Source: [Ruminococcus] torques ATCC 27756
GTDB taxonomy: Bacteria; Bacillota; Clostridia; Lachnospirales; Lachnospiraceae
Direction of reading: 5' to 3'
Length of the DNA stretch: 64,000 nucleotides
Assembly (NCBI RefSeq): GCF_000153925.1
Contig: NZ_DS264356.1
Span: 126,713-190,712, forward strand
Shown one piece after another: positions 8,967-17,213 of the stretch. Positions within the stretch are counted from its first letter, which is position 1; each line of letters begins with the position of its first letter. The notes beneath the pieces were generated by a model. It made no database searches. It was not told the DNA's origin and saw only the letters and a program-made list of their open reading frames with translations. The translations under genes were made by a program, and so were the position numbers.

Positions 8967-10343
8967 TTAATCAACATTTCCGATATCTTCTACAGATTCT
9001 CCTCTAGTCTCTACGCCGAAGATCAAAATACATACTCCGATTATTATGGCAACAACAGAGATCAGGACGAATACTCCCGTGCTTCCCATAGAACCTGCTG
9101 CAACGCTTGTTACGAGGAACGGGAAGAAGATATTGCTGACACGTCCGATCGCATTACAGAAGCCGGAACCGGACAGTTTTGCCGACGTAGGCCACATTTC
9201 CGGAACATACACCGCGGAAGCATAGCATACGTACATATAAATTGCCGTGTTCAGCAAGAATGTTGTTACGATCAATGCTGTCATTGTTGTCTGCTGTCCT
9301 GTAATAACTCCAAGTACAGCCATTGCTGCCAGAAGAATCACGCCCATAACTCTTCTCGGAATCTTATCCATGATCAGTGATGCGATAAAGATTCCAAACG
9401 GAGCGCCGAACAGTCCGAACATTGTCATAAACTGTGACTGTGATGTATCATATCCCATTGATTTCAACAAGGACGGCATCCATGTCATCAATGTATACTG
9501 GATCGTGTTCATACCGATCAATACGAGAGAACCTACGATCGTTCTTCTCAAAAGTTTGCCTTTAAACAGAGCCGAGTACGGAAGCTGTTTTACTTCTTTC
9601 GGCTCTTCTGTTACAGGCGGAAGCGGTTTTCCTGTTGACGCTTCAATTTCTTTTTCAATCTTTGTAAGGATTGCGTCTGCTTCGTCAACTCTTCCCTGTG
9701 CCTCTAACCAACGCGGAGACTCCGGAAGCTTCTTTGCAATAATGATGGATGCAATAATAGAAAGAACAGACGGGATCATATACTGGATTCTCCAGTTCAT
9801 ATTATAGCTGATTCCTGTTGTCACGATCAAAAATGCAATTCCGTTACAGATCGGGTGAGCCCAGTTTCCGATAAAGGAGTTACGGCTTGACCATACACCA
9901 CGGTTTCTTCCCGGCACATACTCTGTAAATCCTGCAAACAGAACTACGAGAAGCGCTCCGAGTCCGAATCCCTGTACAAGTCTGAATACATACAATACAT
10001 AAATGTTCGGTGCGATCGCGCCGCCGATCATGGCGATAATATGGATAATTTCATATAAAAGAATACTTTTTTTACGTCCTATTTTATCTCCGATAGGACC
10101 TCCGACAAGCGCTCCGAAAAGCTGTCCTGCCGTATAAGTTGTTCCCCACATTGCAAGGAGTTTTGTACCCGGTTCTAACCAATGAAGCTCGTTAAGCAAA
10201 ATATTCTGAACCGATCCTCCTATTCCGTTTGACCAGCACACCAACAAGGCAAATGCTGTAACAAGCCACATTTTAATATGCCATCCCGAATTCGGAAGGC
10301 GATCGAGTCTTGCGCCGATATTTGCGCTTTTTCTTGTTTCCAT
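8967..10343 (-). CDS. MFS sugar porter
   Basis: Proton-linked sugar or polyol transporter of the major facilitator sugar-porter family, about 458 aa and 12 predicted helices. It carries the loop 2-3 motif (GDKIGRKKS), the central PESPRWLEAQGR motif typical of sugar porters after TM6, and a hydrophilic central loop. The frame is open to ATG 10367, but ATG 10343 (METRKSANIG) has the better SD (GAAAGGG, 8 nt spacing). It should import the substrate of the surrounding operon. No PTS genes are present, so the sugar enters unphosphorylated, in agreement with the intracellular dehydrogenases and the PfkB kinase. Confidence 0.9.
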   Translation of the reverse strand: METRKSANIGARLDRLPNSGWHIKMWLVTAFALLVCWSNGIGGSVQNILLNELHWLEPGTKLLAMWGTTYTAGQLFGALVGGPIGDKIGRKKSILLYEIIHIIAMIGGAIAPNIYVLYVFRLVQGFGLGALLVVLFAGFTEYVPGRNRGVWSSRNSFIGNWAHPICNGIAFLIVTTGISYNMNWRIQYMIPSVLSIIASIIIAKKLPESPRWLEAQGRVDEADAILTKIEKEIEASTGKPLPPVTEEPKEVKQLPYSALFKGKLLRRTIVGSLVLIGMNTIQYTLMTWMPSLLKSMGYDTSQSQFMTMFGLFGAPFGIFIASLIMDKIPRRVMGVILLAAMAVLGVITGQQTTMTALIVTTFLLNTAIYMYVCYASAVYVPEMWPTSAKLSGSGFCNAIGRVSNIFFPFLVTSVAAGSMGSTGVFVLISVVAIIIGVCILIFGVETRGESVEDIGNVD

Positions 10344-10418
10344 AATTAATTCCCTTTCTTTTCTCATTCTTTGTGACAGCCTCTTTTTCTATGTACATGA
10401 AACTGTCTGTATTGTATT

Positions 10419-11105
10419 TTACATTCCGGCGAGTTCACTTTTTACTTCCTGTTCCATGATTGCCCACGCCTTTTCGATATCCTCATCTTTATTCCAAAGA
10501 GCCGGAGGTCCGAGTACAACCATATCTGCACCTGCTTCATAAAGAGGAGCATAAACGCCTGCATTCATCGATCCGTCTGCCTCGATCAGAAAGTCAAGCT
10601 TCATCTCTTCTCTCCATTTTGCAAGGGTACGTATTTTATCATACATCTGTGTGATCACCTTCTGTCCGGCATATCCTGCATCTACGATCATAATCGTTAC
10701 TTTCGACAGAAGGGGAAGGTAATATCGAATCGCCTCTAAAGGAGCTGCCGGGTTCATGGCAATCCCGGCTTTGCATCCCAGAGAGATAATCTTGTTGATC
10801 GTCACGAAAGCATCACTTTCAATGCAATCTGTGTGCGGAGTGATATAAGCTGCTCCGGCTGCAGCACATGCCTCAATATAATCTTGCGGATGTTTTACCA
10901 TTAAGTGTGCATCCATCGGTTTTTTTACAACTTTTTTCAATACTGTCATAAAATCAGGACCAACGCCAAATGTTTTTACATAATTTCCATCCTTTATATC
11001 AATATGAAGGAAATCTGCATGTTCATCGATAAATTTTACTTGATGACCGAAATCATATAAGTCACAACAACCCATAGACGGTGCAAGCATTAATTTCTTT
11101 TCCAT
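10419..11105 (-). CDS. Ribulose-phosphate 3-epimerase family, D-allulose-6-phosphate 3-epimerase (AlsE)-like
   Basis: TIM-barrel ketose-phosphate 3-epimerase, 228 aa. It aligns by eye along its length with E. coli AlsE (FIDEHADFLHIDI, DAHLMVKHPQDYI, AWAIM) better than with Rpe. Catalytic and metal residues are kept: Ser10, His34, Asp36, His67 and Asp177 (EADGS). Several otherwise conserved positions differ. HxDxMDGxFVPN is here HIDIKDGNYVKTF, with Lys38 for Met; VDPGFAGQ is VDAGYAGQ; and the phosphate loop GTSGLF is GPPALW. Substrate may therefore differ from allulose-6-P. ATG 11105 is chosen over the upstream in-frame 11126 because GGGGGAG lies just before it. It begins 18 nt after the preceding dehydrogenase stop. 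Confidence 0.85.
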   Translation of the reverse strand: MEKKLMLAPSMGCCDLYDFGHQVKFIDEHADFLHIDIKDGNYVKTFGVGPDFMTVLKKVVKKPMDAHLMVKHPQDYIEACAAAGAAYITPHTDCIESDAFVTINKIISLGCKAGIAMNPAAPLEAIRYYLPLLSKVTIMIVDAGYAGQKVITQMYDKIRTLAKWREEMKLDFLIEADGSMNAGVYAPLYEAGADMVVLGPPALWNKDEDIEKAWAIMEQEVKSELAGM

Positions 11106-11122
11106 TGCTTCTCCCCCGGTCA

Positions 11123-12205
11123 TCAATCCTCGTCATCAAAATCATATGTAAAGATTACTTTGATTGCTTCTTTTTTCGCCATCAGTTCAAATCCTTTTTC
11201 CCACTCGGAAAGTCCAAGTCTGTGAGTGATCATCGGCTGTACTTTGATCTGACCGGAAGCAAGAAGGCGGATCGCGTTTCTCCATGATGTGGAGTCATAT
11301 GCCATATGTCCGATAATGCTCTTGTTCCATGAAGTAATGTCGTTGATTGAAAATTCAAGCGGTTTGAATCCCATTCCTACACGAACAACTTCTCCGTTCG
11401 GACGAAGCATCTCGATTGCCTGTTTCAAAGCAATGTTTGCTCCCGAACACTCAACGACAAGACCCAAGTTATCTCTTCCGCAGATTTCTGTACATCTTTT
11501 TACTACATCTTCTTTGGAACCGTTTACGCAGTGTGTAGCTCCAAGCTCTTTTGCAACCGGGAAACGAACCGGAACATCCTCGTCAAGTCCTACCATAACG
11601 ATGTTGACCGCGCCCATAATTCTTGCTACCTGTACTGCAAATAATCCAAGCGGTCCTGTTCCGAATACTACGACATCCTGTCCCGGAAGGAGATGACTTT
11701 GCTGCGCGATCGCTTTGTATGAATTACAGATCGGATCAAGTACCGCCGCCTCTTCATATTTTACATTTTCCGGGATCTCCCAGATCGCATGTTTATGGAT
11801 TCTCAGGATCTCTCCCGGAACTTTACAGTATTTAGAAAATCCGCCGCCCCATGTATTATTATCAAGACCTAAGTTTACTTTGCTTTCACAGCAGAGAAAA
11901 TCTCCCTGTTCGCAAGCCGGGCAAACGCCGCATACATGAGCGCTGTTGTCAGACACAACTCTTTGTCCCACTTTCCAGTCCGTTACTTTCTCGCCAACTT
12001 CTACGATCTCACCTGCAAATTCATGTCCGCGGATCGAGTTGAATTCATCGGAGCCATTATCCACTTTATAGTGTTTCATATCTGCTCCGCAGATTGCAGC
12101 CGCCTTGATCTCAATAATAATATCTTCCGGACCGCATGTCGGTTTCGGAACGTCGATCATACGATATCCGCCAAATTCTTTTCCATATCTTGCTAATGCT
12201 TTCAT
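11123..12205 (-). CDS. Zinc-dependent alcohol dehydrogenase (polyol/threonine dehydrogenase group)
   Basis: Medium-chain dehydrogenase, 360 aa, first gene of the operon. Catalytic zinc residues Cys39 (AICGADMKH) and His61-Glu62 (RGHEFAGE). Structural zinc cysteines at 92, 95, 98 and 105/106 (VCGVCPACEQGDFLCC). NAD-binding GTGPLGLFA. It is clearly different from the second dehydrogenase in the operon, which has an incomplete structural site, so the two probably oxidise different carbons or substrates. The frame opens at 12229 (MEKEENEK), but that stretch contains the GAGGAG SD for ATG 12205 (MKALARYGKE), which matches the family N-terminus. Substrate unknown. Confidence 0.88.
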   Translation of the reverse strand: MKALARYGKEFGGYRMIDVPKPTCGPEDIIIEIKAAAICGADMKHYKVDNGSDEFNSIRGHEFAGEIVEVGEKVTDWKVGQRVVSDNSAHVCGVCPACEQGDFLCCESKVNLGLDNNTWGGGFSKYCKVPGEILRIHKHAIWEIPENVKYEEAAVLDPICNSYKAIAQQSHLLPGQDVVVFGTGPLGLFAVQVARIMGAVNIVMVGLDEDVPVRFPVAKELGATHCVNGSKEDVVKRCTEICGRDNLGLVVECSGANIALKQAIEMLRPNGEVVRVGMGFKPLEFSINDITSWNKSIIGHMAYDSTSWRNAIRLLASGQIKVQPMITHRLGLSEWEKGFELMAKKEAIKVIFTYDFDDED

Positions 12206-12331
12206 CTTTTCATTCTCCTCTTTTTCCATTCTGTATTCCGGGGTTTCTTTTCAAATTTTACTTTTTTCAGTCACCCGCATTTTCATGCTCTTTAGCTTCC
12301 GGCCGGAAACTTTATTTCTTTATTTGTCTAT

Positions 12332-12359
12332 ATTTTATCATATATTTCTTTTAAGTCAA
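12332..12359 (-). promoter_or_regulatory. Promoter of the polyol operon
   Basis: Minus strand -35 TTGACT (12354-12359), 16-bp spacer, -10 TAAAAT (12332-12337), about 125 nt before the first ATG. The same palindrome-to--35 spacing is seen as at the symporter promoter. The remaining bases of 12206-12331 show no clear riboswitch or ORF. Confidence 0.72.
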
Positions 12360-12367
12360 CACTTTTT

Positions 12368-12380
12368 CTTTGTTTCAAAG
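12368..12380. promoter_or_regulatory. Palindromic operator candidate CTTTGTTTCAAAG
   Basis: Inverted repeat CTTTG-TTT-CAAAG ending 8 bp upstream of the -35, inside a nearly identical 20-bp stretch (TTTCTTTGWTTCAAAGATTT) shared with 3706-3725. Inferred DeoR-type binding site for the operon's own regulator. Confidence 0.6.
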
Positions 12381-12479
12381 ATTTTAGTCTGTTTACACAA
12401 CATTTTTTTAATTTTAATCCGTTTTTATCGTATTAAGTATTCTTTTTTTGTCTATTTTTTACATTTTGATTGTTAAAAA

Positions 12480-12546
12480 CAAAAAATAAAAAAAACACAA
12501 CATAGGATAAACTTATTTTTTCCATATCGTTTTATCCTATATTGTG
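12480..12546 (-). terminator. Terminator of the glucokinase/hprK gene group
   Basis: A 16-bp inverted repeat with one mismatch (12496-12511 CACAACATAGGATAAA; 12531-12546) followed on the minus strand by an uninterrupted run of eight T and further T-rich sequence. It lies about 90 bases after the glk stop codon, separating this group from the polyol operon promoter. Confidence 0.88.
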
Positions 12547-12635
12547 GTTTTTTTTCAATGATTTCAATTCAAATATTTTGGTTTTAAAAATATATTCTTT
12601 ATTTCAGATATTTCAAACATCAAACGAAGAAAACA

Positions 12636-13580
12636 TCAATTTTTCTTCTCGTCTAACACGAGCTTGGCAGATCCACAGATTCCCGCATCATTTCCCAACT
12701 GCGCAAGAACAAATCTTACATTTTTATCTGCAAAAAACGCTCTTTCTTTATACGGTTTCTCTATGTACGGAATCAGTACTTCGCCGGCTTTGGAAACGCC
12801 TCCGCCGATGACAAACACTGCCGGGTTCACGACTGCCGCAAGATTGGCAAGTCCGTATCCGAGATATTTTCCAAACTCAGCCGCAATCTCATCCGCCACT
12901 TCGTCGCCTGCCTTTACGGCATCAAACACATCTTTTGCCGTAATCGCAGCTTTATTAAGAATCGTTTCCCGTTTTTCTGTTTTTAATTTTTGTTCTGCCA
13001 GGCGGACAATTCCCGTAGCAGACGCATACTGTTCCAAACACCCTTTATTCCCACAGCCACATCGATCGTTCTCTTCATAGTTTACGCAGATATGTCCGAT
13101 TTCTCCTCCTGCTCCGTTGTTGCCGACGAGCATCTTTCCGTCAATGATCACTCCGCCTCCTACTCCTGTGCCAAGCGTTACCATGATCATATTTTTTTCT
13201 CCGGCTCCGCCTCCTTTCCACATTTCACCGAGAGCGGCAACATTCGCATCGTTTCCGATGTACGCTTTCAAACCTGTCAGCTCTTCCATTTCCTTTTTCA
13301 CTTCTTTATATTTCCATCCGAGATTTGCGCTCCCGTTTACAATTCCTTCTGCCGTCACAGGCGCCGGAACTCCGACTCCGATCCCGAGGATGTCTTCTTC
13401 GGATAGTTTTCTCTCTTCTATCTTTGTTTTTAACGAAAATGCAATATCCGGCAAAATTGCCTCTCCATCAGCCAATGTATTCGTCGGAATCTCCCATTTT
13501 TCAACAATAGTTCCCGTCTCTTCAAACAACCCTATCTTAACTGTTGTGCCTCCGATGTCAACGCCGAAACAATAATTCAT
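12636..13580 (-). CDS. glcK: ROK-family glucokinase
   Basis: ATP-dependent glucokinase of the ROK family, 314 aa. N-terminal phosphate-binding loop GVDIGGTTVKIGLF, sugar-binding GNDANVAALGEMWKG with the catalytic Asp, GTGVGGGVI, and the ROK zinc motif CGCGNKGCLEQYAS. SD GGAAGGAG precedes the ATG. It lies directly downstream of hprK (26-nt gap), linking glucose phosphorylation to carbon catabolite control. In Firmicutes this length and zinc motif fit the housekeeping GlcK/GlkA. A different hexose or an amino-sugar substrate cannot be excluded. Confidence 0.9.
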   Translation of the reverse strand: MNYCFGVDIGGTTVKIGLFEETGTIVEKWEIPTNTLADGEAILPDIAFSLKTKIEERKLSEEDILGIGVGVPAPVTAEGIVNGSANLGWKYKEVKKEMEELTGLKAYIGNDANVAALGEMWKGGGAGEKNMIMVTLGTGVGGGVIIDGKMLVGNNGAGGEIGHICVNYEENDRCGCGNKGCLEQYASATGIVRLAEQKLKTEKRETILNKAAITAKDVFDAVKAGDEVADEIAAEFGKYLGYGLANLAAVVNPAVFVIGGGVSKAGEVLIPYIEKPYKERAFFADKNVRFVLAQLGNDAGICGSAKLVLDEKKN

Positions 13581-13605
13581 AATTCCTGATCTCCTTCCTT
13601 ATCTT

Positions 13606-14535
13606 TTATCTTTTTTTCGCAAGATTTTCCTGCACACGTTTATATAATTCCTGCGCCGCGTTATAACCCATCTGCTTCTGTCTGTGGTTTACCGCGGCTG
13701 ACTCTACGATAATAGCAAGATTTCTTCCCGGTCTGATCGGGATACTGTGGCATACGACTTTATTTCCGAGAAATTCCGTATACTCTTCTTCCAGTCCGAG
13801 CCTGTCATACTCTTTTTCTCTGCTCCAGTCTTCCAGTGTAATGACAAGATCGATGTTCTGAGTTTCTCTGACGCTTTGGACACCAAACATTGATTTTACA
13901 TCGACGATACCGATTCCTCTTAACTCAATAAAGTTTTTCGTCACATCCGGCGCAGAGCCTACAAGCGTCTCATCGCTCACTTTCCGTATTTCCACTACAT
14001 CATCCGTCACAAGACGATGTCCTCTCTTGATCAGCTCAAGTGCAGCTTCACTTTTTCCGATCCCGCTTTCTCCCATAATCAAAACACCGACGCCATATAC
14101 ATCTACAAGAACTCCGTGAATCGAAATACACGGCGCAAGCTTTACGTTCATCCAACGGATGATCTCCGCAGAAAAATCAGATGTCGGTTTGGATGCGCTA
14201 AATACCGGCACATTACTTTCCACCGCCTTTTTTAAAAACACGTCGCCCGGCTCTATCCCCCGGCAAAATACCATGCACGGAATCGGGTGTTTCAGAAGCA
14301 TTTCATAAATATACACTCTCCGCTCTTCTGTCAGCGTCTGCATATATGTGTACTCTACATTCCCGATGATCTGTACGCGGTTTGAGTCAAAATGATCAAA
14401 AAAGCCCGCTAACTGAAGCGCCGGTCTGTTGACGTCCGGCACATGGACTTCTTTCTCTGTCAGATCCAACTCCGGCGTCAGATTTTTCAGATCCATCCTT
14501 TCTGCGATTTCACTTAGTTTAATTCCTCGTCCCAT
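13606..14535 (-). CDS. hprK: HPr kinase/phosphorylase
   Basis: Phosphorylates and dephosphorylates HPr Ser46, the central signal of carbon catabolite repression in Firmicutes. 309 aa, standard length. N-terminal HPr(Ser) kinase domain to about residue 130. The C-terminal kinase domain has the Walker A loop GESGIGKS (155-162), the LVTDDVVEI strand, ELRGIGIVDV and the C-terminal helix AAVNHRQKQMGYNAA. SD AAAGGA precedes the ATG. It is upstream of glcK and downstream of uvrC on the minus strand, probably one transcription unit running from ftsH or uvrC. Confidence 0.96.
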   Translation of the reverse strand: MGRGIKLSEIAERMDLKNLTPELDLTEKEVHVPDVNRPALQLAGFFDHFDSNRVQIIGNVEYTYMQTLTEERRVYIYEMLLKHPIPCMVFCRGIEPGDVFLKKAVESNVPVFSASKPTSDFSAEIIRWMNVKLAPCISIHGVLVDVYGVGVLIMGESGIGKSEAALELIKRGHRLVTDDVVEIRKVSDETLVGSAPDVTKNFIELRGIGIVDVKSMFGVQSVRETQNIDLVITLEDWSREKEYDRLGLEEEYTEFLGNKVVCHSIPIRPGRNLAIIVESAAVNHRQKQMGYNAAQELYKRVQENLAKKR

Positions 14536-14624
14536 ATATTTTCCGTTCCTTTCATTTTATTTTTCATAGCCGGATCGGCTTTCCCCTCATCCGGCGACAT
14601 TCTTTATTCATTTCTCTTATCATA

Positions 14625-16478
14625 TCATGTATGAAAAAAATTGTATACCGCCTGCGCCGCCTTTTCATTCATAGAAGGAAGCTTCGCAAGTTCTTCTATT
14701 GAAGCTGCTTTGATCGCGTCCAGACTTAAATAATGACGCATAAGCGCTTTTCTTCTCGCAGGTCCGATCCCTTCTATATCATCCAGGATGGAATGTACCT
14801 GACCTTTTCCTCTGAGCTGCCGGTGGTATTCGATTGCAAACCGATGCGCCTCATCTTGAATTCGTGTAATAAGGCGGAAAGCTTCGGATGATTTTTCAAT
14901 CGAAATCTCTTCGTTTTGAAAATAGAGTCCTCTCGTCCGGTGAAAATCATCTTTTACCATGCCGCACACCGGAATATTCAGATTCAGGTCCTCTAATACC
15001 TGAAGCGCCACGTTTACCTGACCTTTTCCTCCATCCATCAAGATCAGATCCGGAAATACAGTAAACTTTCCAAGCTCTCCGTTCTCTTCCCGTTCTTTCA
15101 AACCATGAGTAAAACGTCTGGTCAGCACTTCTCTCATACTTCCGTAATCATCTGCGCCTTGGATTCCTTTGATCTTAAACTTTCTGTAATCATTTCGTTT
15201 TGGTTTTCCTCTCTCATACACGACCATAGATCCGACTGACTCGAAACCGTTCGTATTGGAAATATCGTAAGCTTCCATACGCCTGATCTGCGAAATGCCA
15301 AGCAGTGCTTCTATTTCTTTTACAGCTCCGATTGTACGGCCTTCTTCTCTTCGCATCCGCTCTTTGTCTTTGCTCAAAACAAGCTTCGCATTGTCAGAGG
15401 CCAATTCGACCAGTTTTTCTTTCGTTCCTTTTTTCGGAACTTTTACCGTCACTTTCTGTCCACGCTTTGAGGTAAGCCACGTTTCGATCAATTCTCTGTC
15501 TTTGATTTCCTCCTGAATCATCAGTTCTCCCGGAATATAAGGCGTTCCCGCATAATACTGCTTAATAAAACTGTCTAAAATACCGGATGTTTTTTCTCCG
15601 CTTGAGATACGAAGATAAAAATGATCCCTTCCGATCAGCCGTCCTCCCCTTATAAAAAACACTTGAACAACCGCATCTTCCCCTTCCGAAGCTGCCGCCA
15701 GAATATCTCTGTCTTCTCCGCTCGAATCTGTGATCTTTTGTTTCTGAGCAATCTTTTTCACACTGTTTATCAGTTCCCTGTATTCGATCGCACGTTCAAA
15801 CTCCAGATTCTCAGAGGCGGTATTCATTTTTTCTTCCAACTCTTTCAAGATCACATCATAATTTCCATTCAAAAACTTCAACACTTCCGCGATCGCCGCC
15901 CCGTAGTCTTCCTGAGAAATATAGCCCTGACACGGAGCGTCGCACTGCTTGATATGATAATTAAGACAAGGACGTTCTTTCCCGATATCTTTTGGAAGAT
16001 TTCGATTGCAGCTCCTTACATGGTACAATTTATGGATCAGATCAATCGTATCTCTAACCGCCTGCGCACTCGTGTACGGACCGAAGTATTTTGCCTTATC
16101 TTTCAGCATTTTCCTTGCCAGCAAAACTCTCGGAAAGGGTTCATTCACCGTCACTTTGATAAATGGATATGTTTTATCATCCATCAGCATCGTATTGTAT
16201 TTTGGATGATGTTCTTTGATCAGATTACACTCTAATACAAGAGCCTCCAACTCCGAATCTGTCACAATATACTCAAAACGCCTGATATGCGTCACCATCT
16301 GTTCTATCTTGACGCCTTTATTTCTGCTGCTTTGAAAATACTGCCGCACTCTGTTTTTTAAACTGATCGCTTTCCCGACATAAATGATCTCGTCCCGCTC
16401 GTCATGCATAAGATATACGCCCGGTCTTGCGGGAAGCTTTTTTAATTCTTCCTGTATGTTAAAATTATTGTTTTCCAT
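14625..16478 (-). CDS. uvrC: Excinuclease ABC subunit C
   Basis: Dual-incision nuclease of nucleotide excision repair, about 617 aa. Domains in order: GIY-YIG nuclease ([27 protein letters not shown]), a four-cysteine-type cluster region ([27 protein letters not shown]), the UVR motif that contacts UvrB, the RNase H-like nuclease domain ([15 protein letters not shown]) and tandem helix-hairpin-helix motifs at the C-terminus ([34 protein letters not shown]). The frame is open from 16499. ATG 16478 ([12 protein letters not shown]) is preferred because [15 protein letters not shown] is where the family begins, though no strong SD decides between them. Confidence 0.95.
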   Translation of the reverse strand: MENNNFNIQEELKKLPARPGVYLMHDERDEIIYVGKAISLKNRVRQYFQSSRNKGVKIEQMVTHIRRFEYIVTDSELEALVLECNLIKEHHPKYNTMLMDDKTYPFIKVTVNEPFPRVLLARKMLKDKAKYFGPYTSAQAVRDTIDLIHKLYHVRSCNRNLPKDIGKERPCLNYHIKQCDAPCQGYISQEDYGAAIAEVLKFLNGNYDVILKELEEKMNTASENLEFERAIEYRELINSVKKIAQKQKITDSSGEDRDILAAASEGEDAVVQVFFIRGGRLIGRDHFYLRISSGEKTSGILDSFIKQYYAGTPYIPGELMIQEEIKDRELIETWLTSKRGQKVTVKVPKKGTKEKLVELASDNAKLVLSKDKERMRREEGRTIGAVKEIEALLGISQIRRMEAYDISNTNGFESVGSMVVYERGKPKRNDYRKFKIKGIQGADDYGSMREVLTRRFTHGLKEREENGELGKFTVFPDLILMDGGKGQVNVALQVLEDLNLNIPVCGMVKDDFHRTRGLYFQNEEISIEKSSEAFRLITRIQDEAHRFAIEYHRQLRGKGQVHSILDDIEGIGPARRKALMRHYLSLDAIKAASIEELAKLPSMNEKAAQAVYNFFHT

Positions 16479-16551
16479 AAACTTTATTATACTTCCCATA
16501 TATAAAAAAACAAGAAAAACTTATCTTTTATAAACATTCTCTTTCACTTTA

Positions 16552-17070
16552 TCAAAAGGGATACTGCTCAGTGGCATTTTGGTTTTGTTCTATTTTTAAA
16601 AGCTCTGCTTTTCTCTCAATTCCGCCTGCATATCCTGTCAGATTTCCTTTTGCTCCGATCACTCTGTGACACGGAACGATCACCGACACAGGGTTGCGTC
16701 CGATAGCATTTCCAACCGCCTGACTCGACATCTTTGAAATCCCTCTGTCATGTGCGATCTGCTTTGCGATTGCGCCGTATGTCGTTGTCTCTCCATACGG
16801 GATCGTGCAAAGCATCTCCCACACACACATCTGAAAATCGGTTCCTTCCAAATGAATCGGTATTTGAAAGTCCGGTTCCACTCCTGAAAAATATATATCC
16901 AGCCATTTTTTCACACCCGAAAAAAGTGTTGTCTCTTTCTCCTCACTTTCCCGGGTCAAACCTTGAACAGCATTTTTCTGTCCTTCAAACGCCAGTCCGG
17001 TCAGTCCGATCTCATCCGCTGTCAGCAATATCCTGCCAAGCGGCGATATATAACTGTTTCTGTATTCCAT
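16552..17070 (-). CDS. ogt: Methylated-DNA--protein-cysteine methyltransferase (Ogt type)
   Basis: Suicide repair protein that removes O6-alkyl groups from guanine. 172 aa, with an N-terminal RNase H-like domain and the C-terminal catalytic domain containing the acceptor motif PCHRVIGAKGNLTGYAGG and the DNA-binding winged-helix segment (IPYGETTTYGAIAKQIA). No AraC-type Ada domain, so this is the stand-alone form. SD AGAGGG precedes the ATG. It is next to uvrC in the same direction, giving a small DNA-repair pair. Confidence 0.94.
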   Translation of the reverse strand: MEYRNSYISPLGRILLTADEIGLTGLAFEGQKNAVQGLTRESEEKETTLFSGVKKWLDIYFSGVEPDFQIPIHLEGTDFQMCVWEMLCTIPYGETTTYGAIAKQIAHDRGISKMSSQAVGNAIGRNPVSVIVPCHRVIGAKGNLTGYAGGIERKAELLKIEQNQNATEQYPF

Positions 17071-17213
17071 CTATTTTCCCTCTTATTCTCAAACTATCCG
17101 TTCCCGGAAATTCTTTTCTTCCAAAATTCCGAAAGATTCGACGGATTTTATGATTTCAAAAGAAAAAGGATCGCTCTCCGCTTTCTCTCAAACGGAAAAC
17201 AACCCTTATTTCC

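Noticed and set aside
12206..12331. Catabolite-responsive element (cre) in the polyol operon leader
   Set aside because: No stretch matches the TGWAANCGNTNWCA pattern closely enough; only weak partial matches were found.
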